Counted from the first letter of the stretch, positions 1 to 7,991 are shown. The stretch is 18,551 nt of DNA from Candidatus Aerophobus profundus SCGC AAA252-L23 (GCA_000402295.1 AQRW01000187.1:1-18551), one strand, 5' to 3'. Translations and numbers: made by a program. The notes: generated from the letters alone by a model not told the origin.

Positions 1-33
1 GGAGGCGGTTCTGTGGTCACTCGTCCCACTGTC

Positions 34-114
34 ATTGCGAGCGAAGCGTGGCAATCTGGTTTTGGTAGCCGCAGGCTAAAGTCTGCGAAAAACAAGCGCA
101 ACCTGAAGGTTACG
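34..114. repeat. cluster of three REP-like palindromes
   Basis: Three short dyads lie one after another in the non-coding lead-in to serS. The first is ATTGC...GCAAT at 34-55. The second is CGCAGGCTAAAGTCTGCG at 70-87, nearly perfect with one mismatched pair. The third is CGCAACCTGAAGGTTACG at 97-114, again nearly perfect. Similar ATTGCGAG...GCAAT and GCAGGCT/AGCCTGC units are dispersed intergenic repeats in many bacterial genomes. Their role here (mRNA stability or transcription end for an upstream gene) is inference. Confidence 0.5.
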
Positions 115-196
115 GATGTCTTTATGAAATTTAGACTATTACGAAAATCTAGGATGGAAGTGAAAAAAAGAGAAGGGTGAGAAAAGAGGGTGATTT

Positions 197-1462
197 GTGC
201 TTGGACTAAAGTGGGTAAGAGACAATGTGGAAACTGTCAGAGAAATTCTGGCAGCGCGAGGGGTAAAAGCTGACCTTGACAAATTTCTTGACTGGGATGA
301 AAAAAGAAGAAAGTGGACTCAAGAGGTTGAGAAGCTAAAGCACAGACAAAATCTATACTCTAAGAAAATAGGAGAGTTGAAAAGTCGCTCCCAGTCTGCT
401 GAAGATCTAATTGAAGAGATGCAGCAGTTAGCCGGAGAGATTAAAGATCTAGAGAAAAAAAGAAAAGATTCCGAGGAAAGGGTAAAAGATTTTCTTCTCA
501 CTTTTCCTAATATTCTTAGTTCCCAGGTCCCTCTGGATAAGGATAATGTCGAGGAGAGAAACTGGGGGAAAATTCCTTCTTTCGATTTTAAACCCAGGGA
601 TCATCAACGGTTGGGAGAAGAGTTAGGCATACTGGATTTCAAGAGAGCGGCTAAAGTTGCCGGTAGTGGATTTGTTTTCTGTCGAGACTTGGGAGCCAGG
701 CTGGAGCGGGCCTTAATTAACTTTATGCTGGATCTTCATCTTTCCCAGGGTTACCGGGAAATACTTCCGCCCTTTATGACTAATCGGGCGGCGGCTACCG
801 GGACCGGGCAATTACCTAAGTTTCAGGATGAACTTTATTGTTGTGAAAAGGATGATTATTACCTGGTTCCCACGGCTGAGGTTCCGGTGACCAATTTACA
901 CCGGGATGAGGTTTTGAAAGAGGAAGATCTTCCTCTTTCCTATGTGGCCTACACTCCTTGCTTCCGAAGAGAAGCTGGTGCCTCTGGGAAAAAAGTTCAG
1001 GGAATTATCCGGCAACACCAATTTAATAAGGTAGAGCTGGTAAAATTTACTACTCCCCAAACTTCTTATGAGGAGTTGGAGAAGCTCCTATCCGATGCTG
1101 AGGAGGTGTTAAAGCGACTGGAGTTAGCCTATCGGGTGGTACGACTATCTGCTTCTGAGCTTGGTTTTTCCGCCGCTTTTGGTTATGACATTGAGGTATG
1201 GGTACCCAGCCAGGAGAAGTTTCTGGAAATTTCTACTTGCTCCGATTATGAAGATTTTCAAGCTCGTAGAGCTTCTATAAAATACCGGAGCTCAAAGAGG
1301 GGCAACACTCATTATGTTCATACCTTAAATGGCTCGGGACTGGCGGTGGGAAGAACCGTAGTAGCTATCCTGGAAAACTTCCAGGATTCCAAGGGTGAAG
1401 TGACTATCCCCCAGGTACTTCGTTCCTATATGAACGGAGTAGCCAGAATAGAAAAGGGATAA
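197..1462 (+). CDS. serS: seryl-tRNA synthetase
   Basis: Class II aminoacyl-tRNA synthetase that charges tRNA-Ser with serine in the cytoplasm. The 421-residue length is normal for bacterial SerRS. Residues about 1-105 form the charged, helical antiparallel coiled-coil arm that grips the long variable arm of tRNA-Ser. The catalytic core follows: TAEVPVT (226-232), the motif 2 region CFRREAG...IRQHQFNKVEL (255-281), EISTCSDYEDFQARR (344-358), and motif 3 NGSGLAVGRTVVAILEN (378-394). The motif 2 loop reads GASGKKVQG, where many SerRS have a GRDTRG-type loop, a mild divergence. The start is GTG at 197, with AGAGGGTGA a few bases upstream. A tRNA-Ser remnant follows 21 bases after the stop, matching the common serS/tRNA-Ser neighbourhood. 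Confidence 0.97.
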   Translation: MLGLKWVRDNVETVREILAARGVKADLDKFLDWDEKRRKWTQEVEKLKHRQNLYSKKIGELKSRSQSAEDLIEEMQQLAGEIKDLEKKRKDSEERVKDFLLTFPNILSSQVPLDKDNVEERNWGKIPSFDFKPRDHQRLGEELGILDFKRAAKVAGSGFVFCRDLGARLERALINFMLDLHLSQGYREILPPFMTNRAAATGTGQLPKFQDELYCCEKDDYYLVPTAEVPVTNLHRDEVLKEEDLPLSYVAYTPCFRREAGASGKKVQGIIRQHQFNKVELVKFTTPQTSYEELEKLLSDAEEVLKRLELAYRVVRLSASELGFSAAFGYDIEVWVPSQEKFLEISTCSDYEDFQARRASIKYRSSKRGNTHYVHTLNGSGLAVGRTVVAILENFQDSKGEVTIPQVLRSYMNGVARIEKG

Positions 1463-1483
1463 CTAATTCTTATAATTTTCTTT

Positions 1484-1532
1484 GGAGAGGTGTCCGAATT
1501 GGCAAGGAGCCTCTTGAAAACCGATATAGTCT
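1484..1532 (+). pseudogene. truncated tRNA-Ser(UGA), 5' half only
   Basis: The sequence starts GGAGAGGTGTCCGA, the standard acceptor strand and D-arm of bacterial tRNA-Ser. It continues with GGAGC, an anticodon loop CTTGAAAA (anticodon TGA), and a variable-arm-like TATAGTC. It then diverges: no GGTTCGAATCC T-arm and no CCTCTCC 3' acceptor strand follow. The 5' anticodon stem also lacks bases, so it does not pair. It therefore cannot make a functional tRNA. Either it is a decayed copy, or the 3' half was displaced by an insertion. Confidence 0.7.
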
Positions 1533-2070
1533 ACTCGCCGAAATTGTCAATAGAAGCCAAAACCTTTTCCAGAACATAAATCCCACCATTCTGTTATTTC
1601 CATTACCTCCCTTATCTACCGTTATTTGCTGCCAATTATGGTCACAATTATGGTCACAATTTTTGCTAATTCTATGATGTCGTTTCAATTAATGTTAAGT
1701 GGGGAGTAGAGAAGGAATACAAGCGTTTCAGACATAATGGCAAGCCTTTAATCGCCGGCATCATCCACATAATCGGGATGATCCTTGAATGACAAGCACT
1801 ACCTCCTACAGCCGGGAAGAAGAAAAACAGGGGAAAGGAGTACAGCACTGGCCGATGGAGTCAGGGACCCTTTTGCCTTCAGGAAAGAAAATGGACAAAA
1901 TATCTTCCCTGCTTAAAAGATGGGACAAAGATCTCAACAAAACCACTTTCCTAAAAGCATGAATCAAACCTGAATGTCGCGCAATAGGTGGGCTATTGAT
2001 AAGATTGATTTTTCTTCCCGGTTTTGGAAGGGCAAAAGAGCCTATTTTCTTCCAGAGAAACAGCGGTGCT
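1533..2070. other. gene-free spacer with possible element remnants
   Basis: No convincing gene is seen on either strand. A 41-codon open stretch without a start (1670-1792, plus strand, ending ...IHIIGMILE) and a minus-strand open stretch facing the tRNA remnant may be scraps of a mobile element. Neither shows a family motif I recognise. The region also holds a 12-base tandem repeat at 1634-1657. Confidence 0.4.
1634..1657. repeat. 12-base tandem duplication
   Basis: AATTATGGTCAC occurs twice in direct tandem (1634-1645 and 1646-1657), about 100 bases downstream of the broken tRNA-Ser. Tandem short repeats near tRNA junctions can be recombinase arm sites, but it could also be a simple slippage duplication. 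Confidence 0.55.
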
Positions 2071-2115
2071 GTTACGTAACGGATGCTTGACAAGAAAGAC
2101 ACTGTCAGTTACAAT
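2071..2115 (+). promoter_or_regulatory. sigma-70-type promoter with upstream palindrome, for the first sugar transporter operon
   Basis: A consensus -35 TTGACA (2087-2092) and a near-consensus -10 TACAAT (2110-2115) are separated by 17 bases. Immediately upstream sits the perfect 10-base palindrome GTTACGTAAC (2071-2080), a plausible activator or repressor site. Transcription would start near 2122 and leave a leader of about 170 bases before the binding-protein gene. Confidence 0.55.
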
Positions 2116-2292
2116 AGACTTCGTTGTCTGAAGAGAAGAGCCACAAAGCTTAAAGTAAAGGCGAGGGGGAGGTGAGAATCAAGTGGGCTAAGAGCAATTT
2201 GATATAGAGAGAATTCTCCACAGGGAGTGTTAATTAAGTGCTTTTCGTTGCAGCACCATTTCTAACAATAAGCGATGACTAAGGAGAAAAGA

Positions 2293-3579
2293 ATGCGTAT
2301 AAGAACGAGACTGGGAGTATGTGGAGTTTTGTTTGTGATGGTTATTGTCTTATTCACCCAAGTTGTCTTTGGTGCATCAAAAACAGCCGGTGTTCTCACG
2401 GTTGCCACAGAAGATCGTCCTCTACAACAGGTCATCAGAGATTATACTTCTGAATTTGAAAAGAAAACCGGTATCAAGATAAACTATGTCTACTATCCAT
2501 CCGCAGAATTGAGATCGAAGATAAGGCTTGATGCTGCCTTGGGTACGGGTAAATTTCAGGTAATATACATAACAGAAGCAGGAATCCCTGAGCATGCAGC
2601 TGCGGCCATGGTTGTGCCCATAAAAGAATATTACCCTCCAGAATATGACTTCAGTGATTTCTTTGTCTCGGTGGTCGGCATGTTAAGTTTCAAAGGTATA
2701 CCATTTGCTGCTCCGCTGAATACAGAAAGTACCTGGCTCTGGTATCGAAAAGACCTGTTTGACAAAGAAGGTATTGCAGTACCAGTTACATTAGATGACT
2801 ATATAACAGTTTGCCAGAAATTCTATCGTCCACCTCACATGTTTGGGGGAGTAGTGAGAGGAGACCGAGGGCATGGATATAACGTGTGGAGATGGACTCA
2901 ATTCTTCGCTGCCTGCGGTGGAAAATACATGGAAGATGGTAAATACGTATTTGATAAATATATCGATGAGGCAGTACAAGCTACTGACTACTATATGGAG
3001 ATAATCAAAACTAGTCCGCCAGGTGGGGAGCGATACACTTATTTAGATGCCTGGGATTCGTTTAATGCGGGAAGAGTCGCTACCTTCGTTGCGGCGACAG
3101 CCAAGTATGGTGTTACCGAAGATCCAACACAATCACTGGTAGCAGGAAAAGTTGGCTATGCGCCTCCCCCATATGCAAAAGCCCCAGTTGCTTCTGGGGG
3201 CGCCCACGGATATGCAATTTCAAGCGTGGGTTGTAAAACCAATGAACAAAGAAAGATGGCTGCTCAATTCATAGGTTGGGCTACTTCTCGAGAAATGGAG
3301 CTACAGAGAATTATCGAAGGTAAAGGGAATATTAACTGCTCACGAAGCAGTACTTTCGAGACTGCGGAATCTAAGGCCAAGTTCCCGGTTGAACATCTAC
3401 AAGCACTAGCGGACACCTTTGAGATAACAAAACAGTGTACCATGCCAATACCGGAATGGCCTGAAATAGGAGATTACTTGGGTGTGATACTGGAGGAGCT
3501 ATTTACGGGAATGCGCAAAGATATCCGGTCTGGACTGGAGGAGGCCGCGGCTCACGGAAGAGAGATTCTTGGATTATGA
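2293..3579 (+). CDS. ABC transporter sugar-binding protein (family 1, CUT1 type)
   Basis: Extracytoplasmic solute-binding protein that captures a sugar or related solute and delivers it to the two permeases encoded downstream. ATG 2293 is preferred over the in-frame ATG 2275 because AAGGAG (2281-2286) lies 6 bases before it, giving 428 residues. The N-terminus (MRIRTRLG...) is a classic signal peptide: basic start, a hydrophobic stretch, then a likely cleavage after VFG. No lipobox cysteine is visible, so it is probably free or held by other means. After it comes the typical start of the mature lobe (VLTVATEDRPL...FEKKTGIKINY) and the LWYRKDLFDKEGI hinge motif seen in CUT1 binding proteins. 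The substrate cannot be told from sequence. A strong stem-loop separates it from the permease genes. Confidence 0.88.
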   Translation: MRIRTRLGVCGVLFVMVIVLFTQVVFGASKTAGVLTVATEDRPLQQVIRDYTSEFEKKTGIKINYVYYPSAELRSKIRLDAALGTGKFQVIYITEAGIPEHAAAAMVVPIKEYYPPEYDFSDFFVSVVGMLSFKGIPFAAPLNTESTWLWYRKDLFDKEGIAVPVTLDDYITVCQKFYRPPHMFGGVVRGDRGHGYNVWRWTQFFAACGGKYMEDGKYVFDKYIDEAVQATDYYMEIIKTSPPGGERYTYLDAWDSFNAGRVATFVAATAKYGVTEDPTQSLVAGKVGYAPPPYAKAPVASGGAHGYAISSVGCKTNEQRKMAAQFIGWATSREMELQRIIEGKGNINCSRSSTFETAESKAKFPVEHLQALADTFEITKQCTMPIPEWPEIGDYLGVILEELFTGMRKDIRSGLEEAAAHGREILGL

Positions 3580-3610
3580 CTTAACTTGGTGAACAAGGCT
3601 TAGCCTTCCA

Positions 3611-3658
3611 TTCTCCCTTGCAATACGATGCAAAGTTTCTCTGTATTGCAAGGGAGAA
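3611..3658 (+). terminator. strong stem-loop between binding-protein and permease genes
   Basis: A perfect 16-base inverted repeat (TTCTCCCTTGCAATAC at 3611-3626 with its complement at 3643-3658) encloses a 16-base loop. No T-run follows, so it is unlikely to be a full intrinsic terminator. It is more probably an RNA-stabilising or attenuating hairpin that raises binding-protein expression over the permeases, as known for intercistronic repeats between malE and malF. Confidence 0.7.
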
Positions 3659-3860
3659 ATAGAGAATTGTCACTGGTATTCTGGAGTATGTTCGAGAGCT
3701 GACCTGCTGACAGACTCTGGTGAATGGTAGGATTGAAGCAATTCGGGAAACTTATTTCACCATACCAGTTGATAGCTGAAATGAGGTTTAATTTACGTTT
3801 CCCATCCGATAGCCGGAGTCAAATTAGACCTACTTCTTACCCTATCCAGGAGACACCCAA

Positions 3861-3893
3861 ATGTGGGCTTTGGATCATAGGTGTAAAAGATGA
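3861..3893 (+). CDS. 10-codon mini-ORF overlapping the first permease start
   Basis: ATG 3861 has a good ribosome site (AGGAG 3848-3852, 8 bases upstream) and encodes MWALDHRCKR. Its TGA stop (3891-3893) overlaps the permease ATG (3890-3892) as ATGA. The permease itself has only a weak AGGTG-like site. The arrangement suggests translational coupling or a leader peptide. Chance cannot be excluded for so short an ORF. Confidence 0.4.
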   Translation: MWALDHRCKR

Positions 3894-4759
3894 AATCTAG
3901 GAGGTTGTTTTATTCTTTTTTATTGCCAGCTTTTGTTTTGTTGTTAGTCTTGAGTCTTTATGCTTTAGCTGGGGTATTTGGTCTTTCATTGAATAAAATA
4001 GACCTGAGAAGACCGGGACTTAGTGGATTTACATTTCAAAACTATTCCAGTCTCATTTATGATCATCGTTTTTGGAATTCGGTGAAAGTATCTTTTGGCT
4101 GGTTAGCGGTCACAACTTCTGGGTCGATCTTGATTGGACTGGCTTTGGCATTGTTCCTGTTTAGACGTTTCGGCAGGAGAGTGGAGGCTATTGTTTCCAT
4201 CCTCCTGATCATACCGCCGATTCTCTGTAGGGTGGGAATTGCTCAGGCTTGGAGATTGCTTTACCGGCCCTTCGGACTGCTCAATTTTTTCTCGAGCTCG
4301 ATCGGCTTAGGGTTCATAAACTGGTTAGGGCGTCCTATACTTGCATTTATATCCGTTGTGATGGTGGATATATGGCAATGGTGTTTTCTCGTCGCCTTTC
4401 TTTTTTTATCCCTGTTGAATTCAATTCCTCCGAATTACATTGAAGAAGCAATGGTAGAGGGAGCAAGCAGATGGAAAATCCACTGGTATGTTTCTTTACC
4501 GGTAGTCTCTCGTGGTATCTTAGCCATATTTTTCATTAAATTGGTGGAATCATTAAGGACCTTTGACCTGATATACTGTTTAACGGGGGGTGGACCCGGT
4601 ATTGCTACCGAAACGCTCGATCTTTATGCATTTTATCAAGGTATTACAATAGCGGGAAAAATTTCATACGCCGCAGCTATGTCAGTCATGATGCTCATTT
4701 TTTCTCTTATACTACTGATTGTGTTGTGGAGACTGTTATCGAGAAGATCAACGGCGTGA
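3890..4759 (+). CDS. sugar ABC transporter permease, MalF-like
   Basis: Inner-membrane permease subunit of a binding-protein-dependent CUT1 importer, 289 residues with about six hydrophobic membrane segments, starting with FLLPAFVLLLVLSLYALAG near residue 11. The ATPase-docking EAA loop is EEAMVEGASRWKIHWYVSLP (about 184-203). The conserved GGGPGIATETLDLYAFYQ stretch near residues 234-251 is typical of MalF/UgpA-type subunits. It pairs with the downstream permease at 4979-5788. No ATPase gene is present in the window, so a shared ATPase (MsmX/UgpC type) elsewhere in the genome is inferred. The start at 3890 overlaps the stop of a 10-codon mini-ORF. Confidence 0.9.
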   Translation: MKSRRLFYSFLLPAFVLLLVLSLYALAGVFGLSLNKIDLRRPGLSGFTFQNYSSLIYDHRFWNSVKVSFGWLAVTTSGSILIGLALALFLFRRFGRRVEAIVSILLIIPPILCRVGIAQAWRLLYRPFGLLNFFSSSIGLGFINWLGRPILAFISVVMVDIWQWCFLVAFLFLSLLNSIPPNYIEEAMVEGASRWKIHWYVSLPVVSRGILAIFFIKLVESLRTFDLIYCLTGGGPGIATETLDLYAFYQGITIAGKISYAAAMSVMMLIFSLILLIVLWRLLSRRSTA

Positions 4760-4952
4760 CCTAATCAAATGAAAAGAATTCATTGCTCGAACACCGGGCT
4801 TTAACAAGAATTCAAGCATAGAAAGTCATCTGGTTAAAAGGGTCACCGACTGTTTCGAGGAGTGGAAAGGGGAAAATATTTCTACATTACTACCATCGAG
4901 ATACCACCAGGTGAAGGAAGTAGTAAGCAGGAGGGCGAGAGGCAAAAATATT

Positions 4953-4985
4953 ATGACGACGATCCCCGGTTTATCACTATGTTAA
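4953..4985 (+). CDS. 10-codon mini-ORF overlapping the second permease start
   Basis: ATG 4953 follows GAGAGG (4937-4942), with a stronger AGGAGGG at 4929-4935 further away. It encodes MTTIPGLSLC and stops at TAA 4983-4985, overlapping the permease ATG at 4979 (ATGTTAA). This repeats the pattern seen at 3861-3893, with the same length of ten codons. The amino-acid sequences are unrelated, so any function would lie in coupling rather than in the peptide. Confidence 0.35.
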   Translation: MTTIPGLSLC

Positions 4986-5788
4986 GAAAGCGAAATTCTA
5001 CGAGAAGCCTTATTGTGCTTTTTCTTATTTTGGGTATCGAGTTATTTCCGATTATATGGGTTGTTTTAACATCTTTTAAATCAACGCCCGATATAATTGG
5101 TTGGCCCCCAAAATTCTTGTTTGTTCCCATATTGAGAAACTACAAAGAAATATTCCACTTGGGTCTACTAAGTGGGCTCAAGAACAGTTTGATTCTTGGA
5201 AGTATTGTGATTTTTCTTACATTTATTCTTGGCTCACCTTTTGCCTACTTAGTTGCAAAATATTCGTTCAAGCATAAGGACGATATTAAATTTTGGCTTC
5301 TTACTTTGCGAATAATGCCTCCAATAGCCGTCATTATTCCTTTCATTTATCTTTGGGCCAAAGTACAATTGATTGATACTTTTTTTGCTCTAACTATCAC
5401 ATATTTGACTTTTTCGTTACCGTTATATATTTGGTTATCAATTGAGTGTTTTAAGACTGTGCCGCTTGAAGTAGAAGAGGCTGGCTCGCTGGAAGGTTAT
5501 TCTTCTTTTCAGGTTTTTTCAAAAATCTCCATGCCGATCGCGTTACCAGGTTTGATCTCGGTTCTTGTTTTCACTTTTGTTTTCGTATGGAATGAGTTCT
5601 TCTTCGCCTTCGCTTTAACGTCGACGCTCCAAACATTGCCTTTAGTGGTTGCTTCTCACGGACAAGCTGTTTACACTGCACCATGGGGAACTCTATCAGC
5701 CTTTGTTAGTATTCTTTTAATCCCTCCCCTCGCTCTGGTCTACTTCTTCTCAAAATTCTTTGCCCAATACTTCCTAATTACAGAATAG
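4979..5788 (+). CDS. sugar ABC transporter permease, MalG-like
   Basis: Second membrane subunit of the CUT1 importer. From ATG 4979 it is 269 residues, the usual size. It begins MLRKRNSTRSL before the first membrane helix, and the TSFKSTPDIIGWPPKF periplasmic segment of MalG-type proteins follows. The EAA loop is VEEAGSLEGYSSFQVFSKISMP in the C-terminal half. The reading frame is open back to a GTG at 4862, but that start has a badly spaced ribosome site and would add a 39-residue polar extension unlike the family, so 4979 is chosen. ATG 4979 has no clear ribosome site of its own; it may be coupled to the 10-codon mini-ORF overlapping it. It closes the operon; no regulator or glycosidase follows. 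Confidence 0.88.
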   Translation: MLRKRNSTRSLIVLFLILGIELFPIIWVVLTSFKSTPDIIGWPPKFLFVPILRNYKEIFHLGLLSGLKNSLILGSIVIFLTFILGSPFAYLVAKYSFKHKDDIKFWLLTLRIMPPIAVIIPFIYLWAKVQLIDTFFALTITYLTFSLPLYIWLSIECFKTVPLEVEEAGSLEGYSSFQVFSKISMPIALPGLISVLVFTFVFVWNEFFFAFALTSTLQTLPLVVASHGQAVYTAPWGTLSAFVSILLIPPLALVYFFSKFFAQYFLITE

Positions 5789-5909
5789 GCACCCGACGTA
5801 TTCAGTTCTTCTTCGTGAGTTGCATTGAATCGTGGACGTCGACCAGTAGAAATCAATGTTTTCTCAGTCATCGGGGCGACACAACATAGCGTTTCCGAAC
5901 CCTACCTGA

Positions 5910-6304
5910 TGTCGTTGCAAAATGATAATGTCATAGTAGGCAAAGTGAAAATGTCACCCCTCCATAAAATTTAATATACTATCCTCCCCATAGACAAGTG
6001 ATGGGGAGGTGAAAATGGAGAGGTGGCAATTGAGCACGAAAGAAGTGGCAAGATATAGCGTGATTGAAAATACTATAGAGTATCTTTACCGGGGAAAATA
6101 TGAGGGTTTTAACCTCTCTTAACTTTACGGAAATGCTTGAAGAAAGACGTGTTCAGGGAGACAATACCATAAGTTACCAGGGAAAGAAATACCAGATTCT
6201 TCCTACAGAGAAAAGATACGCTCCTTCTCATAAGGAAGCTTTGATGGTAGGGGTATGACATTTTCATTGTGCAAAAAGGGTGACATAATTACTTTGCATT
6301 GACA
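5910..6304. mobile_element. 395-base deletion derivative of an IS (MITE-like)
   Basis: Left end TGTCGTTGCAAAATGATAAT (from 5910) and the complement of the right end TGTCAATGCAAAGTAATTAT (ending 6304) align over about 55 bases, both running into a GCA(A/C)A.TGAAAATGTCA block. They are long imperfect terminal inverted repeats with TGTC...GACA tips. Inside are only the beginning and end of a transposase gene. A 9-base dyad (CCTCCCCAT 5983-5991, ATGGGGAGG 6001-6009) precedes the remnant start. The right end recurs at 8104-8164. Confidence 0.7.
6015..6258 (+). pseudogene. transposase remnant (ISNCY/IS481-like), internally deleted and frameshifted
   Basis: ATG 6015 with GGGGAGGT just upstream starts MERWQLSTKEVARYSVIE, resembling the N-terminal helix-turn-helix start of ISNCY-type transposases (STKEVxRYxVI). 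It ends at TAA 6120-6122. In another frame, 6121-6258 encodes NTISYQGKKYQILPTEKRY, resembling the C-terminal beta-rich segment (NTIxYxGKxYQILP) of integrase-fold transposases. The catalytic core is absent. The family assignment is from remembered motif similarity. Confidence 0.55.
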
Positions 6305-6320
6305 GGTTCAGCTCGCAGAA

Positions 6321-6348
6321 TTGACGGGCGACTCAAAACAGCTATAAT
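6321..6348 (+). promoter_or_regulatory. sigma-70-type promoter of the decarboxylase-family gene
   Basis: TTGACG (6321-6326) and a perfect TATAAT (6343-6348) are spaced 16 bases apart, 47 bases before the start codon. It lies just outside the right end of the IS remnant. Confidence 0.65.
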
Positions 6349-6394
6349 ACCCGGTGAGCAGGGCAAATTCCTATTCTCTCTGGAGGTACAATGC

Positions 6395-7633
6395 ATGAAC
6401 CTGAAATTGCCTGACCCGTCTCCCAATTTCCAGGCGCTTACCGAAGTGCTGCACGATGGACGAGAGCCGGAAAAAGTTCCCCTGGTTGAGTTGGCGGTGG
6501 ATCGGGAGGTGATCGCCTACTTGTTGCAGCAGTTAGACGGAACCGAGCTCTGCTGCGCCGAGGCCGATCTAATCCGGATAGAAGCGACCAGCTTAGTCCC
6601 GCCGGCAGAGCAGTTGGTACCGCTGACCGTGGAAATCGAACGAGACTACGTAGCCAGACTGATTGAGTTCTACTACCGCATGGGCTACGACTATTTCCCT
6701 CACCAGCTTCCCTTCCAATACCTGGTCTCACTCACCCGTCCTAAGGTCCGCCTGACCCGAGACAGCGCGTTTCTGCCCCGAGCTGGCGGCTACGTCAGCG
6801 GAACCGCCGCAGCAGGGCTGCGAGAGTGGACTGAAGAGCATCAAGGTATCATCACCTCCTGGAATGATCTGGACCAGGTCCCCTGGTCCAGCATGGACCT
6901 CGACCTGGCTCCGGCCCTCTCCTTTCTTCAGGAAACGCTGCCACCGGGGATGAAGGTAATGGTGGTGGGAGAAATGTTCGAGGTGGTCCAGGATCAGCTT
7001 TTGGGATATGAGGGCCTGGCCTATATGCTCCACGATGACCGAGCGCTGCTGGAAGAGGTTACCCACCGTTGGGCCCAGGTTATGGATCGGCTCTACCGGC
7101 AGGTCCTGGCTCACGACGTGGTAGGGGGGATCTTTCACGCCGATGACTTCGGCCACAAGACGGCTACGGTCCTGGCGCCTCAGACCGTCCGGGAGATCTT
7201 CCTTCCGTGGCTGAAACACTATGCCGAGCTAGCTCACGCCCACGGAAAGCTATTTTGGTTTCATTCCTGCGGAAACGTCCTGGCTCTCATGGAAAACTTC
7301 ATTGATGAGGTGGGGATCGATGCCTTTCATTCCTTCCAGGACGTGATCATTCCGGTGGGCCGGTTCAAGGAGCGCTACGGTGACCGAATCGCCGTTCTGG
7401 GGGGAATTGACGTGGACAAGTTGGCCCGTCTGGATGAAGCGAGCCTGCGCAAATACGTGAGACAGACACTTGCTGACTGTATGCCGGGCGGGCGGTACGC
7501 CTTGGGAAGCGGCAACTCGGTGACCAACTATGTACCCATTCGCAATTACCTGGTGATGCTTGAGGAAGCCCGGCGCTGGAAGAATCCTCGCTCGAGCGGC
7601 CCGGGAGCGCATCATCGCAGTCCGCAAGAGTGA
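6395..7633 (+). CDS. uroporphyrinogen decarboxylase (URO-D) superfamily protein
   Basis: A 412-residue protein of the URO-D/cobalamin-methyltransferase (MtaA/MtbA-like) fold. Start ATG 6395 is chosen because GGAGGT (6382-6387) is 7 bases before it; the open frame upstream overlaps the promoter. Family marks include the HADDFG stretch, the metal-type motif WFHSCGNV near residue 290 at a strand end, AVLGGIDVDKL and GSGNSVTNYVP near the C-terminus. Heme biosynthesis is unlikely: the protein is longer than HemE and no heme genes are nearby. In anaerobes such orphans often sit with sugar catabolism or corrinoid methyl transfer; the substrate here is unknown. The gene is visibly GC-richer than all its neighbours and sits between two copies of the same IS end, suggesting transfer. 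Confidence 0.8.
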   Translation: MNLKLPDPSPNFQALTEVLHDGREPEKVPLVELAVDREVIAYLLQQLDGTELCCAEADLIRIEATSLVPPAEQLVPLTVEIERDYVARLIEFYYRMGYDYFPHQLPFQYLVSLTRPKVRLTRDSAFLPRAGGYVSGTAAAGLREWTEEHQGIITSWNDLDQVPWSSMDLDLAPALSFLQETLPPGMKVMVVGEMFEVVQDQLLGYEGLAYMLHDDRALLEEVTHRWAQVMDRLYRQVLAHDVVGGIFHADDFGHKTATVLAPQTVREIFLPWLKHYAELAHAHGKLFWFHSCGNVLALMENFIDEVGIDAFHSFQDVIIPVGRFKERYGDRIAVLGGIDVDKLARLDEASLRKYVRQTLADCMPGGRYALGSGNSVTNYVPIRNYLVMLEEARRWKNPRSSGPGAHHRSPQE

Positions 7634-7781
7634 AAAGCGGGAGGGAACTGACCTGCCCCCATTAATTGGGCCACTTTTCAAGTTAGAGTCAACGGAACGA
7701 TGGCCTCGCCAATGTTTGCCACTTGATTTAAGAAACCCGCATCAACAAAGGATAAAGTTTTTGATTTGGCACTACAAAAGG

Positions 7782-7991
7782 CTAAGTGGCGCTCTGAATC
7801 AGTGTTTCAGGATCGTTGGTTATGAGGATATAGGTCCCCTCAATTCTCATCTCCTCGGAGAGCTTTTTTTCTATCCAAGAAATACTCAAATTCTCCATCT
7901 GAGGGAATCTGATGAACGACAATTATATTTCCCGGCCCAACTTCCACAACTAAATGACAAAATTGGCTCCTTTGGGAAGTACTGGCGGTGA
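7782..7991 (-). pseudogene. possible IS4/IS1634-type transposase fragment, frameshifted
   Basis: Minus-strand translation gives GNIIVVHQIPSDGEFEYFLD, then a one-base frame change and KLSEEMRIEGTYILITNDPE before a stop. The EEMRxxGTYILITND block resembles the strand preceding the last catalytic region of IS1634/IS4-like transposases (rLDGtfvLrTN). No start, no complete domain. The attribution is from motif resemblance only. Confidence 0.35.
7910..7935 (-). repeat. 26-base repeat, copy A (inverted match at 11200-11225)
   Basis: Bases 7910-7935 are the exact reverse complement of 11200-11225 (core GGGAAATATAATTGTCGTTC). Copy A lies inside the transposase-like fragment. Exact identity over 26 bases indicates common origin. 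Confidence 0.8.

Noticed and set aside
1806..2102. 98-codon minus-strand open frame before the transporter operon
   Set aside because: Composition is not protein-like, no ribosome site, and it runs into the promoter region.
3611..3658. Intrinsic terminator
   Set aside because: Stem is strong but no T-run follows and the operon plainly continues, so a stabilising or attenuating hairpin fits better.
4862..4978. GTG start giving the second permease a 39-residue N-terminal extension
   Set aside because: Ribosome site is badly spaced and the polar extension is unlike MalG-type proteins; ATG 4979 gives the usual length.
6299..6394. Upstream part of the open frame before the decarboxylase-family gene
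   Set aside because: It overlaps the promoter and the IS end; ATG 6395 has an ideal ribosome site.
7560..7991. 143-codon plus-strand open frame after the decarboxylase-family gene
   Set aside because: No ribosome site, no family signal, overlaps the end of the real gene; the opposite strand shows a transposase scrap instead.
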